Assembly (NCBI GenBank): GCA_037957365.1
Contig: JARHVA010004253.1
Location: 177,501 to 241,500, forward strand
Direction: 5' to 3'
From: Torreya grandis
Lineage: Eukaryota > Streptophyta > Pinopsida > Cupressales > Taxaceae
Length of the DNA: 64,000 bases
Below, piece by piece: positions 13,756 to 25,039 of this stretch. Numbering within the stretch: position 1 is the first letter of the stretch; each line of letters begins with the position of its first letter. The position numbers were made by a program, and so were the translations under genes. The notes under the pieces were generated by a model. The model was not told the DNA's origin and ran no database searches. It saw only the letters and a program-made list of their open reading frames with translations.

Positions 13756-13797
<42 letters not shown>
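13756..13797. repeat. (AT)21 microsatellite
   Basis: Uninterrupted AT dinucleotides. Confidence 0.95.
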
Positions 13798-13800
<3 letters not shown>

Positions 13801-14444
13801 CACTTGAGTTATGCAATTGAGATATAGTTATCTCAATGGATATATCACAACTTATCCTTACACCAAATTATGGGAATAATACCTTAAAATCTCCCTCTTT
13901 AAATATATAAGGTTTAGGTCTAAACCTCTCTCATCTCCAATGCTTCATAAGGAAGCAACTATACCAATCAAAATTTGAAGGGGTAATATGGTTGCATTGA
14001 CATATAAGTGTACTCATTCCTTTCTCTCTTTTCTTTTAAGCATTTAAATTATTTATAATTTAAGATTATATACACTAATTTTATACTATATCATGTTCTT
14101 GTTTATAGGTCATACACAAGTAAAGCATTCAAAGTGGGATCAAGTAAAGGAAAAGTTTTTTTTACACACCCAAGTGCATATGTATTTCCTTTAACCTAAT
14201 ACTTTTATCCTTGTGCATTAATAGATTAAAAAGAGGGAAATTTAGATATTAAAATTGAATATTTATAACATCTCAGTCTTATAAATTTGATAGATACCAA
14301 TTAGAGATCTAACCTTCAGTTTTAGACCTTCTCATTGTCAAAAAGTTCACATTCATCATCTCACTATGATTAAATGAATCTTATAGTTTTTTCCATATCA
14401 TTTTGATTAAACAAATAACTTGAAATCTAAAAAAATATCAAAAC

Positions 14445-14446
<2 letters not shown>

Positions 14447-14524
<78 letters not shown>

Positions 14525-14559
14525 CATAAATATATACATATATATATACATATATATAT

Positions 14560-14612
<53 letters not shown>
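14447..14612. repeat. (TG)37 then TA-rich compound microsatellite
   Basis: TG dinucleotides to 14,520, then TATACATA-type repeats, then pure TA to 14,612. Reading frames here on both strands are repeat artefacts (Cys-Val, His-Thr, Tyr-Ile). Confidence 0.95.
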
Positions 14613-14614
<2 letters not shown>

Positions 14615-16051
14615 CTTTCACTATCATTTATAGATCCATACCTATTTTCTAGCCTTCTGGACACTACTGCTAGTGTCCAACACTCAAAATTCATCTAAAT
14701 TAAAAACTATTCAAAATCTTTGGGTTGGCCTATTTTTATTATTTAACCCTACCATGAGATATTTTTAAAAGGTTTGGTATAAACACAAGTCTAATCTTTC
14801 TCATTGATCATCTATAAAATACCAAGCAAGTACCTATAAAGTCTCATTCGATCAATCATAAAACTGAGTTATTCTACCCTATTTCTATATCAGTCAGAAG
14901 ATTAGTTGTGTAAAAGGTCTAAATTACCCAAATAAAAACCCATGAGTGGTATTTTTCAAGTTACAATCTAGATCATTGTATGCATCTACATATATCATAT
15001 TACACCATTTTTCACACACACTCCCACACATAGGGGATAATTATATAAGTCTAAGGCCCTTCTTGGCATATTGGCTATGTAGGAAAAATTCATTGGTAAA
15101 GGGGTATTTAAGGTCAAATTTATATCATGATCCCACTAACCCAATTTTGACAAAACTTAGCCTAATTGTGAAGAAGGGTGAATATATAGGGTTTGATCAA
15201 TAATAAGAGAGTTAAAACCTATATTCTAGATCTAAAGACACCATTAACAAGGTAAAAAAATAGAGAATAATGAAATTGGATGCATATATATCTAGTGGAT
15301 ATTAGGTACAAGATAATATAATCACAACACATATAATATCATCAGTGATATTGTCCTAAGGTTGATGTTAGTGTTCGTAGCTCTATAAACATCAATTCTA
15401 AAATATGATGTTGTTCAATAATATCAATCCTACACACTTATAATTGTGTCCAACCCATATCTACTTTTGCATAGTAAAACCTAGCTCATTATCATTTCTC
15501 TTTAGTATTGAAATCAATTAAACATCTTTAAAATTTGGTAATTTATATATTTATCATATCTTAGTTTTATAATTAAAACTATTCATATATCTAAGTTTAT
15601 AATTAATTGGCCTACTATATAATAATTTATCATCCTTGTGCTTAATTTACTTCTATATTCTTAACCCTATCCACACATCTCAAAATTTAGGGTTAAACAT
15701 TGATCATATTCATGGATAAATCTATGTAATTTTATGATTCAAGTTTCTTGAGTTTCTAGTTACCTAGTTGTTAAGAATTTAATATTATTGATTTAGGCTG
15801 AGAGAGACAAAGCACTTTGTTTGAATTAAAGAAAATTTAGAAATAATAAGAAACCTAGACATTGATTGGACACCTATGATATAACATTAGATAAATACCA
15901 TTATTCATATATACATCACTGATATTAATATGCAATTGTACATTAAATTTGAATTTGTACATGATTTATTTGTAAGATGCATAATAGTTAAATTTTTGTA
16001 CTGACTATCAATTAGTTTTGGATAAGGATATAGTGCCAATACTAACTGAGA
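14613..16051. other. AT-rich DNA upstream of E0, nothing resolved
   Basis: A 5' LTR and leader of E0 should lie somewhere here if E0 is an LTR element, but I could not fix an LTR end or primer-binding site. An 85-codon frame at 14,946-15,203 has no known motif. Confidence 0.4.
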
Positions 16052-16430
16052 TGGAGTAGTCATCCAGGGCTAAAAAGATGCAAACTAAAGGGAGTGAATG
16101 ATGAGTAATTAAGAGATTAAACTTGAACCTAAGCTTAAAATATGGAAGATGCAAACAAGTATACAAATAAGTTAATTATATGACTTAAAAGAGAGTTTCA
16201 ACAATAAAAGTGATGGAATAAAAAAAGGATCCTCATGTAATTATGAGTAGAGGTAGATGATATTTTGGAGAATGTGGGATGAGATAGACCTCTAAGGGAG
16301 GTTATATACTATGAAAATGGTAAAATTACAGTACTTGAAGGATTTGAAGGTGCTAAAGATATTTAAGGGAACATGAGATATGGGAAAAGTGATTCATAGG
16401 AAGTGAAAGAAAGAGAATGTGTAGGTGCTA
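16052..16430 (+). pseudogene. E0 gag-like coding region, part 1
   Basis: Plus-strand coding remnant. A possible start near 16,052 gives ME(stop)SSRAKKMQTKG. From about 16,247 the frame reads EVDDILENVG, DRPLREVIYYENGKITVLEG and EVKERECVGA up to the E1 insertion. Stops are TAA, TAG or TGA in places where Gln, Trp or Arg would fit. The frame resumes exactly after E1 at 40,922 when one TSD copy is removed, so E1 split a codon here. The protein is not recognised by motif. A gag role is inferred from the protease remnant further along. Confidence 0.5.
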
Positions 16431-17549
16431 TATTGGGGTCTAATAGGGGTTTTTTGAAAACAAGAACAAGCATAGGATAATTTATTTTGTGTTTAAAATT
16501 TAAACACTCAGCTATGCCAGCATAAATTTCACCCAAAGCGCATATGAGAAGGAATTAGGGCCTGTGTTGGGCTAGTTATGTTATGGCATAAGGCTTTAAA
16601 TAGGGGGTGAAACAATGAAATGTTAACTTAATTGAGGGGTAAACCCATAGGCATATGCCTATTTTATGGTAATCCTAGGGCCATATAGGCCTTAAGTGGG
16701 TCATAAGACTAATTTTAATTAAGCTATCCTCCATACATTATAGATGTAGATTAAATAAAGGTTGGGTTCATGGGTGTAGATCTATACCCATTTTGCATGT
16801 AGAATGATGTTGACATCAAGAAAATATAGAGACTCCACTAAAATGTGAAATAAGTAAAACACATGAAATTCATATCAACATAACTAACCAAAATGTAACA
16901 TAACATAGAATCACTTATACCCCATAACAATGATACTAACATGTGAATAAAGACAAACCTAAATGGATTTTAAAGCAATACCATTATTGATTATTTAAAG
17001 TCTTGAATAAAATGTTAAATTCAAAACAATACTATCCAAAACCTATAATTTCATAGGTGAACTTAGGAACATATAATTAGAGCCAAGGTGGCCTCCATTC
17101 TGTATCTAAGCCTATCTTAAAAACTAGGTGGTGTTAACGGCTACTAGAATAAACTCTATAGGGTGTGCTTCTAGAACCATTCTAATAGAGCTTCATTTCA
17201 ATTCTCCCTCCTTATATATCTATCTTTAGATCTTTATATAGGCCTTTAGGAGCATATTTTCTAGATTGGAGGTTACATGTAAGCACTGAGATGCATTTCT
17301 TCCATCATAACTTTCAATTTCATGATCCCATAATTTCCATGTTTCACTAGCCATGTTTCTTCATATATTAATTGATGTCCTAATTATATGGGAGTTGGTT
17401 ATCATTGGCTAGCTAACACATGTTTTTCACTACATCTTATATCTAGCTTACAAAACCATTAGGCTAACTACTTGCCTAAAACTAGATGTGCTAAGGTGGA
17501 TATCAAGTTGGCATGAAAACTCTATAAAACCAAAGTTAAGGGCCCAACA
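16431..17549 (-). repeat. E1 left LTR (3' LTR)
   Basis: Matches 30,663-31,438 then 40,572-40,916. Shared blocks include AAACAATGTAGATT-like phrases, CATTCTAATAGAGCTTCA (versus CATTCTATTAGAGCTTCA split by E3) and CTAACTACTTGCCTAAAACT. It ends GGGCCCAACA. It is clearly diverged from its partner, more so than the E3 LTR pair. Confidence 0.85.
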
Positions 17550-17559
17550 TTACCCCATA
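17550..17559 (-). other. E1 polypurine tract candidate
   Basis: On the minus strand TATGGGGTAA abuts the LTR start TGTTGGGC and is preceded by a T-rich run, as is usual upstream of plant PPTs. Confidence 0.5.
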
Positions 17560-17679
17560 AAAAAACCATAGTCCATCCTTGGATTATGCTATCAAAATTT
17601 TAGGAGTGTAAAACTTAGGCACATTCTCTTAGAGCTCTAAAATCAAGTCCTCAAATCCCTTTATGGCTAACTTATCTCA

Positions 17680-18340
17680 TTCATGGCACTATCAATTTTT
17701 ATTGAAGCATCAATGAGTGAAAGTATATATGTTTTATCTAAATCATTTTGTAAGGCTTCTAGGTTAGCCCATGCCATTGCCACACTTCCATCTGAAATCT
17801 ACCCTTATTCATAGGCCTTAGTCTGAAAGGAATAGAATAGTTCTTCTAAGGTTCTATTAAAAGCCTTGATCTGATTGCTTAATTTATTTAAGCTTCCCAT
17901 GATCTATGACCTTTTTGCCTTACCTATAGAGTACACCTTTTTCATCAGCTTCTCCTTCTCGTCCTTTATTTTATTCAAGTGTGCATCTATCACTAAGGTT
18001 TAGTTGGAGAAGTTAAAAAATATTACATCCATTGTATCTATGCCTTCCTTTAACTTGGAAAAAATATCCTCCACTTCTTGGATCTTGTTTGATAACTCCT
18101 TCTTTAGCATGATGTTAGGGTCTTCCTCCTATTCTTCTTGAACTAGATTGGGATGGAGTCTTGAGAGCATCTAATCCACAAAAACACACATTTTATTATC
18201 CTATGACAAGGGTAAGGTATTGATGTTGATCAATAAAGATGGCTCAACTACCTACACATGCTCACAAAGTTATTGTAGTTTGAACTTATTGGCTTGTGCT
18301 TCCTCACTTTCTTCCTTGATGAGTTTCTTTAGTTTCTATA
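17680..18340 (-). pseudogene. E1 coiled-coil ORF, C-terminal part
   Basis: The minus strand from 18,340 down reads as a long charged helical protein: LKKLIKEESEEAQANKFKLQ, VEPSLLININTLPLS, NIMLKKELSNKIQEVEDIFS, HLNKIKDEKEKLMKKVYSIG, MGSLNKLSNQIKAFNRTLEE. Heptad-like spacing of Leu/Ile with many Lys/Glu suggests a coiled coil. Stops are TAG or TAA at expected Gln codons, so the unmutated frame was long. It ends shortly before the PPT and left LTR. E2 interrupts it at 18,341. I do not recognise a function. Confidence 0.65.
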
Positions 18341-19498
18341 TGTTTTATTATTTTTAGAATATTTGATTTATATTAATAAATAATAAAGGGGTTGAGAAAT
18401 GTAAATTAGTAAATAAATATGGAAGAATTAACTGACTAATTTGTGTAAATAGATTATATTTTTACCTTTTCCTAAATATAGTAGGAAGTGAGAGAGATTA
18501 GAACTAAGCTTATTCTATCTAATCTAAACTAAGACAAGGTATAGTATTAGAGGATCAAGGATGAGAAATATTTAGAAATAGGTCTTTGGACTTAGTTTCT
18601 TGATTAGATAGGAGCACCAAAAATAGGATACCCTATTGTCCAGTGTTGTTTTCTTAAGGCTAGAAGATTTTTAGGTTCTATTTAGAATGCTTATGTTACC
18701 CTGCCACTAAAATTTTAGGGTCTGAGACCTTTTAGAGCCCATTATGTGCCAATTTTAATCTTTAAAACCCTTAAGACCTCTTGGTGATTAAAATTCAATG
18801 TAAACTTAGGAAAAAAGAGAAGGGGTTAGTGTGTAAATGATATGTTAGATGTACTTCACACCTAATGTGTGGGTATGTTACCTACATACCAATACTTCAA
18901 AGAGGGATCAAACTAGTTTAATTCTCCAATTGAAGTGCTTGGTGCAGTTTGTGTTTGATAAATGTAACTAGAATGCAAAATTGAATGTACTTTAACTAGC
19001 TAGGGACTGGTGTAATGACTTGAGTAAGCTTGAAATAATGTTGGAAGGCTATGTGCAAAGAATAAGGGAGAGTACTTGCTTGTATTCTTGAATCTCTCTT
19101 GTAAATTAGTTATAACCCTTTTAAATGAGCTTTGAATGGACTTTCATATGGAAACTAATGATCATGAGTTAAATGAAATCATGTGAGGATGATAGGGAAA
19201 AAGATAAGGAACTAGAAGAATCTGACTGTTCGAGGCAAAAAGTGAACTTGGACAATAGCACTGAAAACAAGACACCCTAGGATCTAATGCTCCTATCTTA
19301 TTTGGGCATTATTTTTCTAAGGGGATGAGACCTACGAGATGGATCTAGGGCTAAAAGAGATAAGTTCAAAAGACTTCATATGACTAGTAACTAATGAATA
19401 AGTAGCCTAAAGGGGTTGTGTGAACCAATAAGAGGACCTAGGGATTAGGTGTCTTAACCATACTGAGGTTGTATAGTTTCACATTTTACATGACTGCA
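18341..19498 (-). repeat. E2 left LTR (3' LTR)
   Basis: Shares with 23,833-25,038 the blocks AATAATAAAGGGGTTGAGAA, AGTAGGAAGTGAGAGAGATT, ATAGGAGCACCAAAAATAGG and TGTCTTAACCATAC. By eye it differs at roughly one base in eight near its start. Confidence 0.9.
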
Positions 19499-19508
19499 TT
19501 CCCCCTGC
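19499..19508 (-). other. E2 polypurine tract candidate
   Basis: Minus strand GCAGGGGGAA abuts the LTR start TGCAGTCATG, the expected arrangement for a plus-strand primer. Confidence 0.6.
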
Positions 19509-22500
19509 CACCTTTAATTTAGTGATGTAACAAAGTGAAATACTAGGTTAAAGGAAAATAAGAAACATACATGGACTTCTCTATAAGGGTGAAGCTTATG
19601 AAGCTATGTGATGTTAGATGTGCATAGAGAGAGCACACTATGAATTGTGAATCTACAATGAAAACATAAAGTAGATCAGTTCTTACTAGATACACTATAT
19701 CTAAAAGAAGAACATACAAGAGTTATGTAAAAGGAAGAGAAATTAATGAATATACCTCACTAGCTACGTGAACTAATACAAAACCTATTGTGATGCTAGA
19801 ATGTGTTGGATAATGTTGAGTGTGTGTTGAATTAAAAGTAATATCATGAATAGATTTGAGTGCTTAATTCTTAAGAAAGTGGCTTAAGAATGCAAAGGAT
19901 ATTACTTTATCTCCATCATCACCAACTACATGAATTTAATGAATCATGTGTGTATTAATTGATGTCTATATTATGTGTCTAACCCCTATTGAATAGGTGG
20001 CTCAAGAATACAAAGGTTAGCTAGACCTTTAGCTCCATCATTGCCTCATGAAATGAAGCTATGAAGTGATATCAATATACAGTAGATGTCACATGAGATT
20101 GATCATGTATCCCATGGATGTGATATAAATATGATAATGTGGTGTGGATAGCTTGAATGTGTGTTGGAAACTAGGCCACTCTTAGCCATTTCAAAAGATG
20201 GAGGTTGGGCTTGTATGAAAGCCTCTCCAAAACTGATGCAAAATACTTATGTGAAATCCAACTTAGGTACTCAAAAATATAAAATTATATGAAATTTATA
20301 CTCAAATGTGATGTCAACCATGTATAAATGAATTAAGGCATGCAACTATTGAGAATGCCTGGAATAAAATTGAACTTATAAAGAAAAGAAGACCAATGTG
20401 CCACACACATTACCCCTAATCATTGATGTTTAGAACATGGATTCTAATCTAGAAGTTATGAAAACTACCTAATCTGAACTAAATTAAAAAACCATCATGA
20501 TGCATATGATGACCATCTTGTATCTAGATTTTCTTAGATAACTATAGTAAAATTTATAAATCTAACTAATCTGGAAGTACAAAACTATCCCTAAACTAAA
20601 TTTTTTGCCTATTTCTAGAAGCCTTGAGTGTTTTCTTACTTGGATAGGAGTGCCAAAATGTGGATACCCCTATGTTTGACACTAATATACATTTTCAACA
20701 CTATTGTCTGGTGTGAAAATTGATTGGTAATATGAAATTATCACTATTTTTTGCTTTGGTTTGACCAATTTGACCTCTAGATCCAGTACTGAGTGTTATG
20801 AATGTTATTGTTTTGAGTTTTATGAGGTTTGATCTCTATGATGAACCCCTATTTTATTCCCCCTCTTCTGAGGGTTGGAATGATGAACTTGTAATTATTT
20901 CCCTAAAAATAAAAGAGTCTTGCAAGTTTGCTAAGTTGTATAGATGTAAGATATAACATTAAATATTTGACAAGATATTTCAAGATATAACAATATTTGA
21001 ATTGATATATTGTTAGATCAATAAGGGTGTGCCTAGATATATATAACAATGTAAGAGCTTATGTAAAATATTGGGCTATACTGGTAATGTTGGATATTAG
21101 TTATTAGTTTGTTAGTAAGCATGAAAGGATGGAGCATGATGTCCATCATGGCATCCAAGAAGAAAGATAAATGCATTATGGGAATCATGTCATTGCATAC
21201 AGTGAGGAGAAAACAAACAAATAAGCATACAAATAAAAAATCAAGAAGCATATAAGGGTGGCCAAGGGGCCATACAAATAAAAGACATGGGTATATATCT
21301 CTCAAACTAGAAAGCAAGCATACAAGGCATGTTCAAATGCCACATACACATACAAATGAAATAAGCAAATTTGGCATGGGGGCCATAGGTAGGTGGAAGA
21401 GTATAAACAAAGGACATTGGCAAATGTCCTAAGGCACAAATAAAAGACAAGTAGGAATTGGAAAGTGCAATCCAAAAATCTATGTTAAATAAGGAATGAA
21501 AGCAAAAGAAAGAACCAAAATATATAAAAACATTTAAATAATCAAAGTAAATGTGAAAGTATGTAAAACATGTGTAGTAAAAGACTAAGTATATGATAAG
21601 AAATACATAAGTGCTAGGTACTAGTGAAATATTGATGTAGTAATCTATGCAATTTATAGAGTAATGTACATCAACATGATAACTCAGTGTGTGTAGTGTA
21701 GGAATGACATAACTTAGATGGTGTAGTCATATAGAAGATGCCCCTAGTGTGTATGTATATCGATGCATGTCTCAAATGTAAAAGTAGGAATGCCCCCTTA
21801 ATGGGTAGAATGAAGTAATCAAATAATTGGCTGTTACTACAAACACTTAAAAAAGATCAAGTGAAGCATGATAATGTAGATAAATCAACATAAAGTAGAA
21901 TGAAACAACAAATGTAAGTCCTAGCATGATATTAGTAATGTAGACATGGATAATGCATACAATTAAAAAATGTTTTGGTGTTTTTGTAATTTTTTGAATG
22001 TTTTTGTATTTTTGAAAATATTTGAACTATGTACAATCAAGTGAAGGTAATATGTATAATTAATTCTAGAAAGAAATGATACTAACTGATGAGTCTTGAA
22101 TGAGACCCCATGTCATGGTGTCTTGTATCAAATAATAGGATCATGCATGATCATGGGGCACAATGGAGTGTCTGAGATTATGCAGCTAAAATTTGTATAC
22201 ATTGTAACTACTCTAAAATATTTTAAGTGAACTAAATTTGGGATCCCACTATGACTCTAAAAAGTGGATGAAACTATAGGGATCTTAGGGACCCATCTAA
22301 AACTAGAAGAAGAAGCTCTATCAATAGATGCTCTTTATGTAGCTATATGAGATTACAATTTAATTTCTCTAGATGTAAACACTGTATCTAGAAGCTATCT
22401 AGAATCTTGAAACTATGGGGGTGTATGAACCCTCTATACTGATGATGGATACTACAACTATGTCTATATCTAAACTAAAAGTTGAACCAAAATTGGAGTG

Positions 22501-22590
22501 GAAACTGAAATCGGTGGAAGAATTGGAACTGCTGATTGGAAGTTGGTAGATGGCTCTGAAGTGGGGAGTGGTGACTCATAAGGAACTCTA
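19509..22590 (-). other. E2 interior without recognisable pol
   Basis: No reverse transcriptase or integrase motif on either strand. At about 20,600-20,670 there is a short echo of the E2 LTR (ATAGGAGTGCCAAAATGTGG versus ATAGGAGCACCAAAAATAGG). At 21,180-21,460 the phrase ACAAATAAAAGACA and variants recur among GGCC-containing spacers, a degenerate tandem pattern. Confidence 0.5.
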
Positions 22591-22599
22591 CCAATAATA

Positions 22600-22915
22600 A
22601 TAACCTAATTAGTGTGAATTAATTTCATGCATCTATGAACTATATAAGGTACTACCCTAAGTTTTTGAATCCATGGTTGACCAAGTAATATGTCAAAAAA
22701 TCTTGCACTGGGAACTATAGTGAATGGTTTGGCCATATATGTAGAACCAACTTATAATGAAAGTAATATCTCTCCCAATGAACTTTGTACATGTCCATTG
22801 AAACCACTAATAATTGTGTCTATCAGAGTGTTATCCTACTTTAAATAAGCCAAATGTTGTAGAAGTGTGAAAGTGCACATGTTAAGAATGGAACCATTGT
22901 CAATGAATACACTAT
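22600..22915 (-). pseudogene. E2 retroviral-type aspartic protease remnant
   Basis: Minus strand reads SVFIDNGSILNMCTFTLLQ, where DNGS stands at the D(T/S)G catalytic position. It continues with SSLGEILLSL, then the flap and C-terminal hallmark FFDILLGQPWIQKLRVVPYI. LLGxPWI followed by VVP is typical of plant Ty3/gypsy (Tat/Athila-type) proteases that cleave the polyprotein. Length fits one protease monomer. Stops and loss of the second catalytic-loop residue make it inactive. Confidence 0.75.
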
Positions 22916-23099
22916 GAATAGGCTAATTTTGAATATGTGATTTGATAAATAGTGAATTGTAACCTATATTATCCTTGAAAATTTCATGAGCTAAAAAATA
23001 TATCAAAGGATTGAATGGAACTCTAGACTCATACACCCATATCATACCACTCAAAGGATGTGATTCCACTGAAGGTGCCTAGTATATATGGTAAACACC

Positions 23100-23810
23100 T
23101 AAAGTTTCCCCTTGCTCTTATCTATAATGTTGTGGAAATGGATCTAAAAAATATTCAAAGTTTTATCTTGTGTTGATTTTTCCTTTTGAGGCTCAACTGA
23201 AGTGCCCAGATCAAGTATATATTTGTCTATCAAGTTTTGTATCTTATGTCACAAATTGATGCATCTATTTGTGGTGTGCCCTAGTTCCCTATGAAAATCA
23301 CAAAATGCATGCTGATCATATCCCTATGTAAGAGGATTTGATAGATATACTTCCTAGATAGGAAGGAGAGTGATGATGTTACATTCTAATAACTACTATA
23401 AAATCCAAGTTGGATAAATTGGTAGATTGTTAAATGTATGATGAGGAGGTGTCAATAGAACCACACGCTAAGGGAACTTGGAAGCTGCATTAACTATTAG
23501 TTGATTATGATTATTATTATAATTTATTTTGATCATATATGGGACTTTTTGTTACTATTATTATTTGTGTTTTATATACTTGAATACTTGAGTTTTCCCA
23601 TTAAAATTAACTTGACTTATCTTCCCTTGAGTGTATGACACAATTTGGTGAATGAAGAGGATCTTTTAAACATAATAGATTCATGCAATGCTGTTAGAAG
23701 GCTATGTTTGAAGATGTCCTATAGCTCTAGATCAGCCATGGGGCTAGTTAGTTTAGCCAGAATAGTCTTGTATCTAAGAACATAATCTGTGAGGGGCTCA
23801 TTTGACCTTT
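23100..23810 (-). pseudogene. E2 gag remnant with CHCC-type knuckle
   Basis: Next to the PBS the minus strand reads EPLTDYVLRYKTILAKLTSP and DIFKHSLLTALHESIM, a capsid-like segment. Farther along (about 23,225-23,330) comes FCDFHRELGHTTNRCINL followed by HKIQNLIDKYI. This matches the C..H....GH....C knuckle plus helix seen in Tat/Ogre-type gag. Gag packages the element RNA. The capsid segment begins almost at the PBS, so leader and gag N-terminus appear deleted. Confidence 0.65.
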
Positions 23811-23813
23811 ATT

Positions 23814-23830
23814 TCACGTCGGGTTCACCA
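23814..23830 (-). other. E2 primer-binding site
   Basis: Plus strand TCACGTCGGGTTCACCA looks like a tRNA 3' end with CCA. Its complement starts TGGTGAACCCGACGTGA two bases inside the LTR, as a PBS should. The tRNA species was not assigned. Confidence 0.75.
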
Positions 23831-23832
23831 AA

Positions 23833-25038
23833 TGTTTTATTGTTTTTGGAATATTGGATTTATATTCCTAAATAATAAAGGGGTTGAGAAATGTAAATTA
23901 ATAAATAAATATGCAAGAATTAACCTTCTAATTTGTGTAAATAGATTTTATTTTTACCTTTTCTAAATATAGTAGGAAGTGAGAGAGATTAGAACTTAGC
24001 TTATTTTGGTTGATCTAGACTAATACAAGATTTGATACTGAAGGAACAAGGCTAAGAAACAGTCAAAAATAATTATCCAAACTTCATTTCTTGATTGGAT
24101 AGGAGCACCAAAAATAGGAAACCCTATTATTTGTCAACTATAGTCTTATTTTGGCATTGTTGTCCTAAGGTTGAAAGATTTTTAGGTTCTATTTGGAATG
24201 CATCTGTTACCCTATCACTACAATTTTAGGGTCTGGGACCTCATATAGCTCATTGTGTGCCAATTTTAATCTTCAAAACCCTTATGAGCTCTTATTTCCT
24301 AAAATTGAATGCAAACTTAGGAAAGAGATAGAAAGGGTTAATGTGTAAAGGATATATTGGATGCACTTCACACCCTATGTGTGGGCATGCTACCTAAATA
24401 CCAATACTCTGAAGAGGGATCAATCTAATGTAGTTCTCCCATTGAAGTGCTTGGTGTAATTTGTGTATGATCAATGCAATTAGAATGAAAAATTGGATGT
24501 GCTTTAGCTAACTAGGGATAGGTGAAATGACTTGAGTAGGCTTGAAATAATGTTGGAAGGTTGTGTGCAAAGAATAGGGAAGAGTGCTTGAGTATACTTG
24601 TTTGTATATTTTACATCTCTCTTGTAAATGAGTGCCAACTCTTATAAATGGACTTTGATTGGTCTTTTTTAGGTAAACTAATGATCATGGGTTAAATGAA
24701 TAAGCATGAGGCTGATAGGGAAAAATATAAATAAATAAAAGAATTTGACCATTAGAGAAAAAGTGAACTTGGATAATAGTGTTGAAAATAAGACACCCTG
24801 GGTTCTAGTGATCCTATCCTATTTGGGCACTATTTTCTAAGGGGATGAGACATAGGGGGATGGATCTAGGCCTAAAAAGGCTACTTGGGTCTGAAAAGTC
24901 AAAGTTTAAAAAGCTTTAGATGATTGGGAAGTAGTGAAAGAAGTAGCCTATAAGTGTTGTGTGACCCAGTAGGAGGACCTATGATTAGCTGTCTTAACCA
25001 TACCAAATTTGTACAATTTCACATTTTACATGACTATA
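23833..25038 (-). repeat. E2 right LTR (5' LTR)
   Basis: Partner of 18,341-19,498. It is 48 bp longer, partly from extra sequence near 24,130-24,180. Confidence 0.9.
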
Positions 25039-25039
25039 C

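Larger units (their letters stand above)
18341..25038 (-). mobile_element. E2: gag-protease LTR retrotransposon, no pol seen
   Basis: Two LTRs (18,341-19,498 and 23,833-25,038) in direct orientation start TGTTTTATT on the plus strand. They end ACTGCA (left) and ACTATA (right). Flanks are ctata (18,336-18,340) and ccata (25,039-25,043). On the minus strand the order is LTR, PBS, gag, protease, about 3 kb of unassigned DNA, PPT, LTR. Gag and protease resemble Tat/Ogre-type Ty3/gypsy proteins. Reverse transcriptase, RNase H and integrase were not found, so it probably moved with outside help or lost them. Confidence 0.85.

Noticed and set aside
14407..14698. ORFs on both strands over the TG/TA tract
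   Set aside because: Microsatellite artefacts.
23814..23830. tRNA gene suggested by a CCA-ending 3' end
   Set aside because: Only the 3' end is present, directly beside an LTR; it is the E2 primer-binding site.
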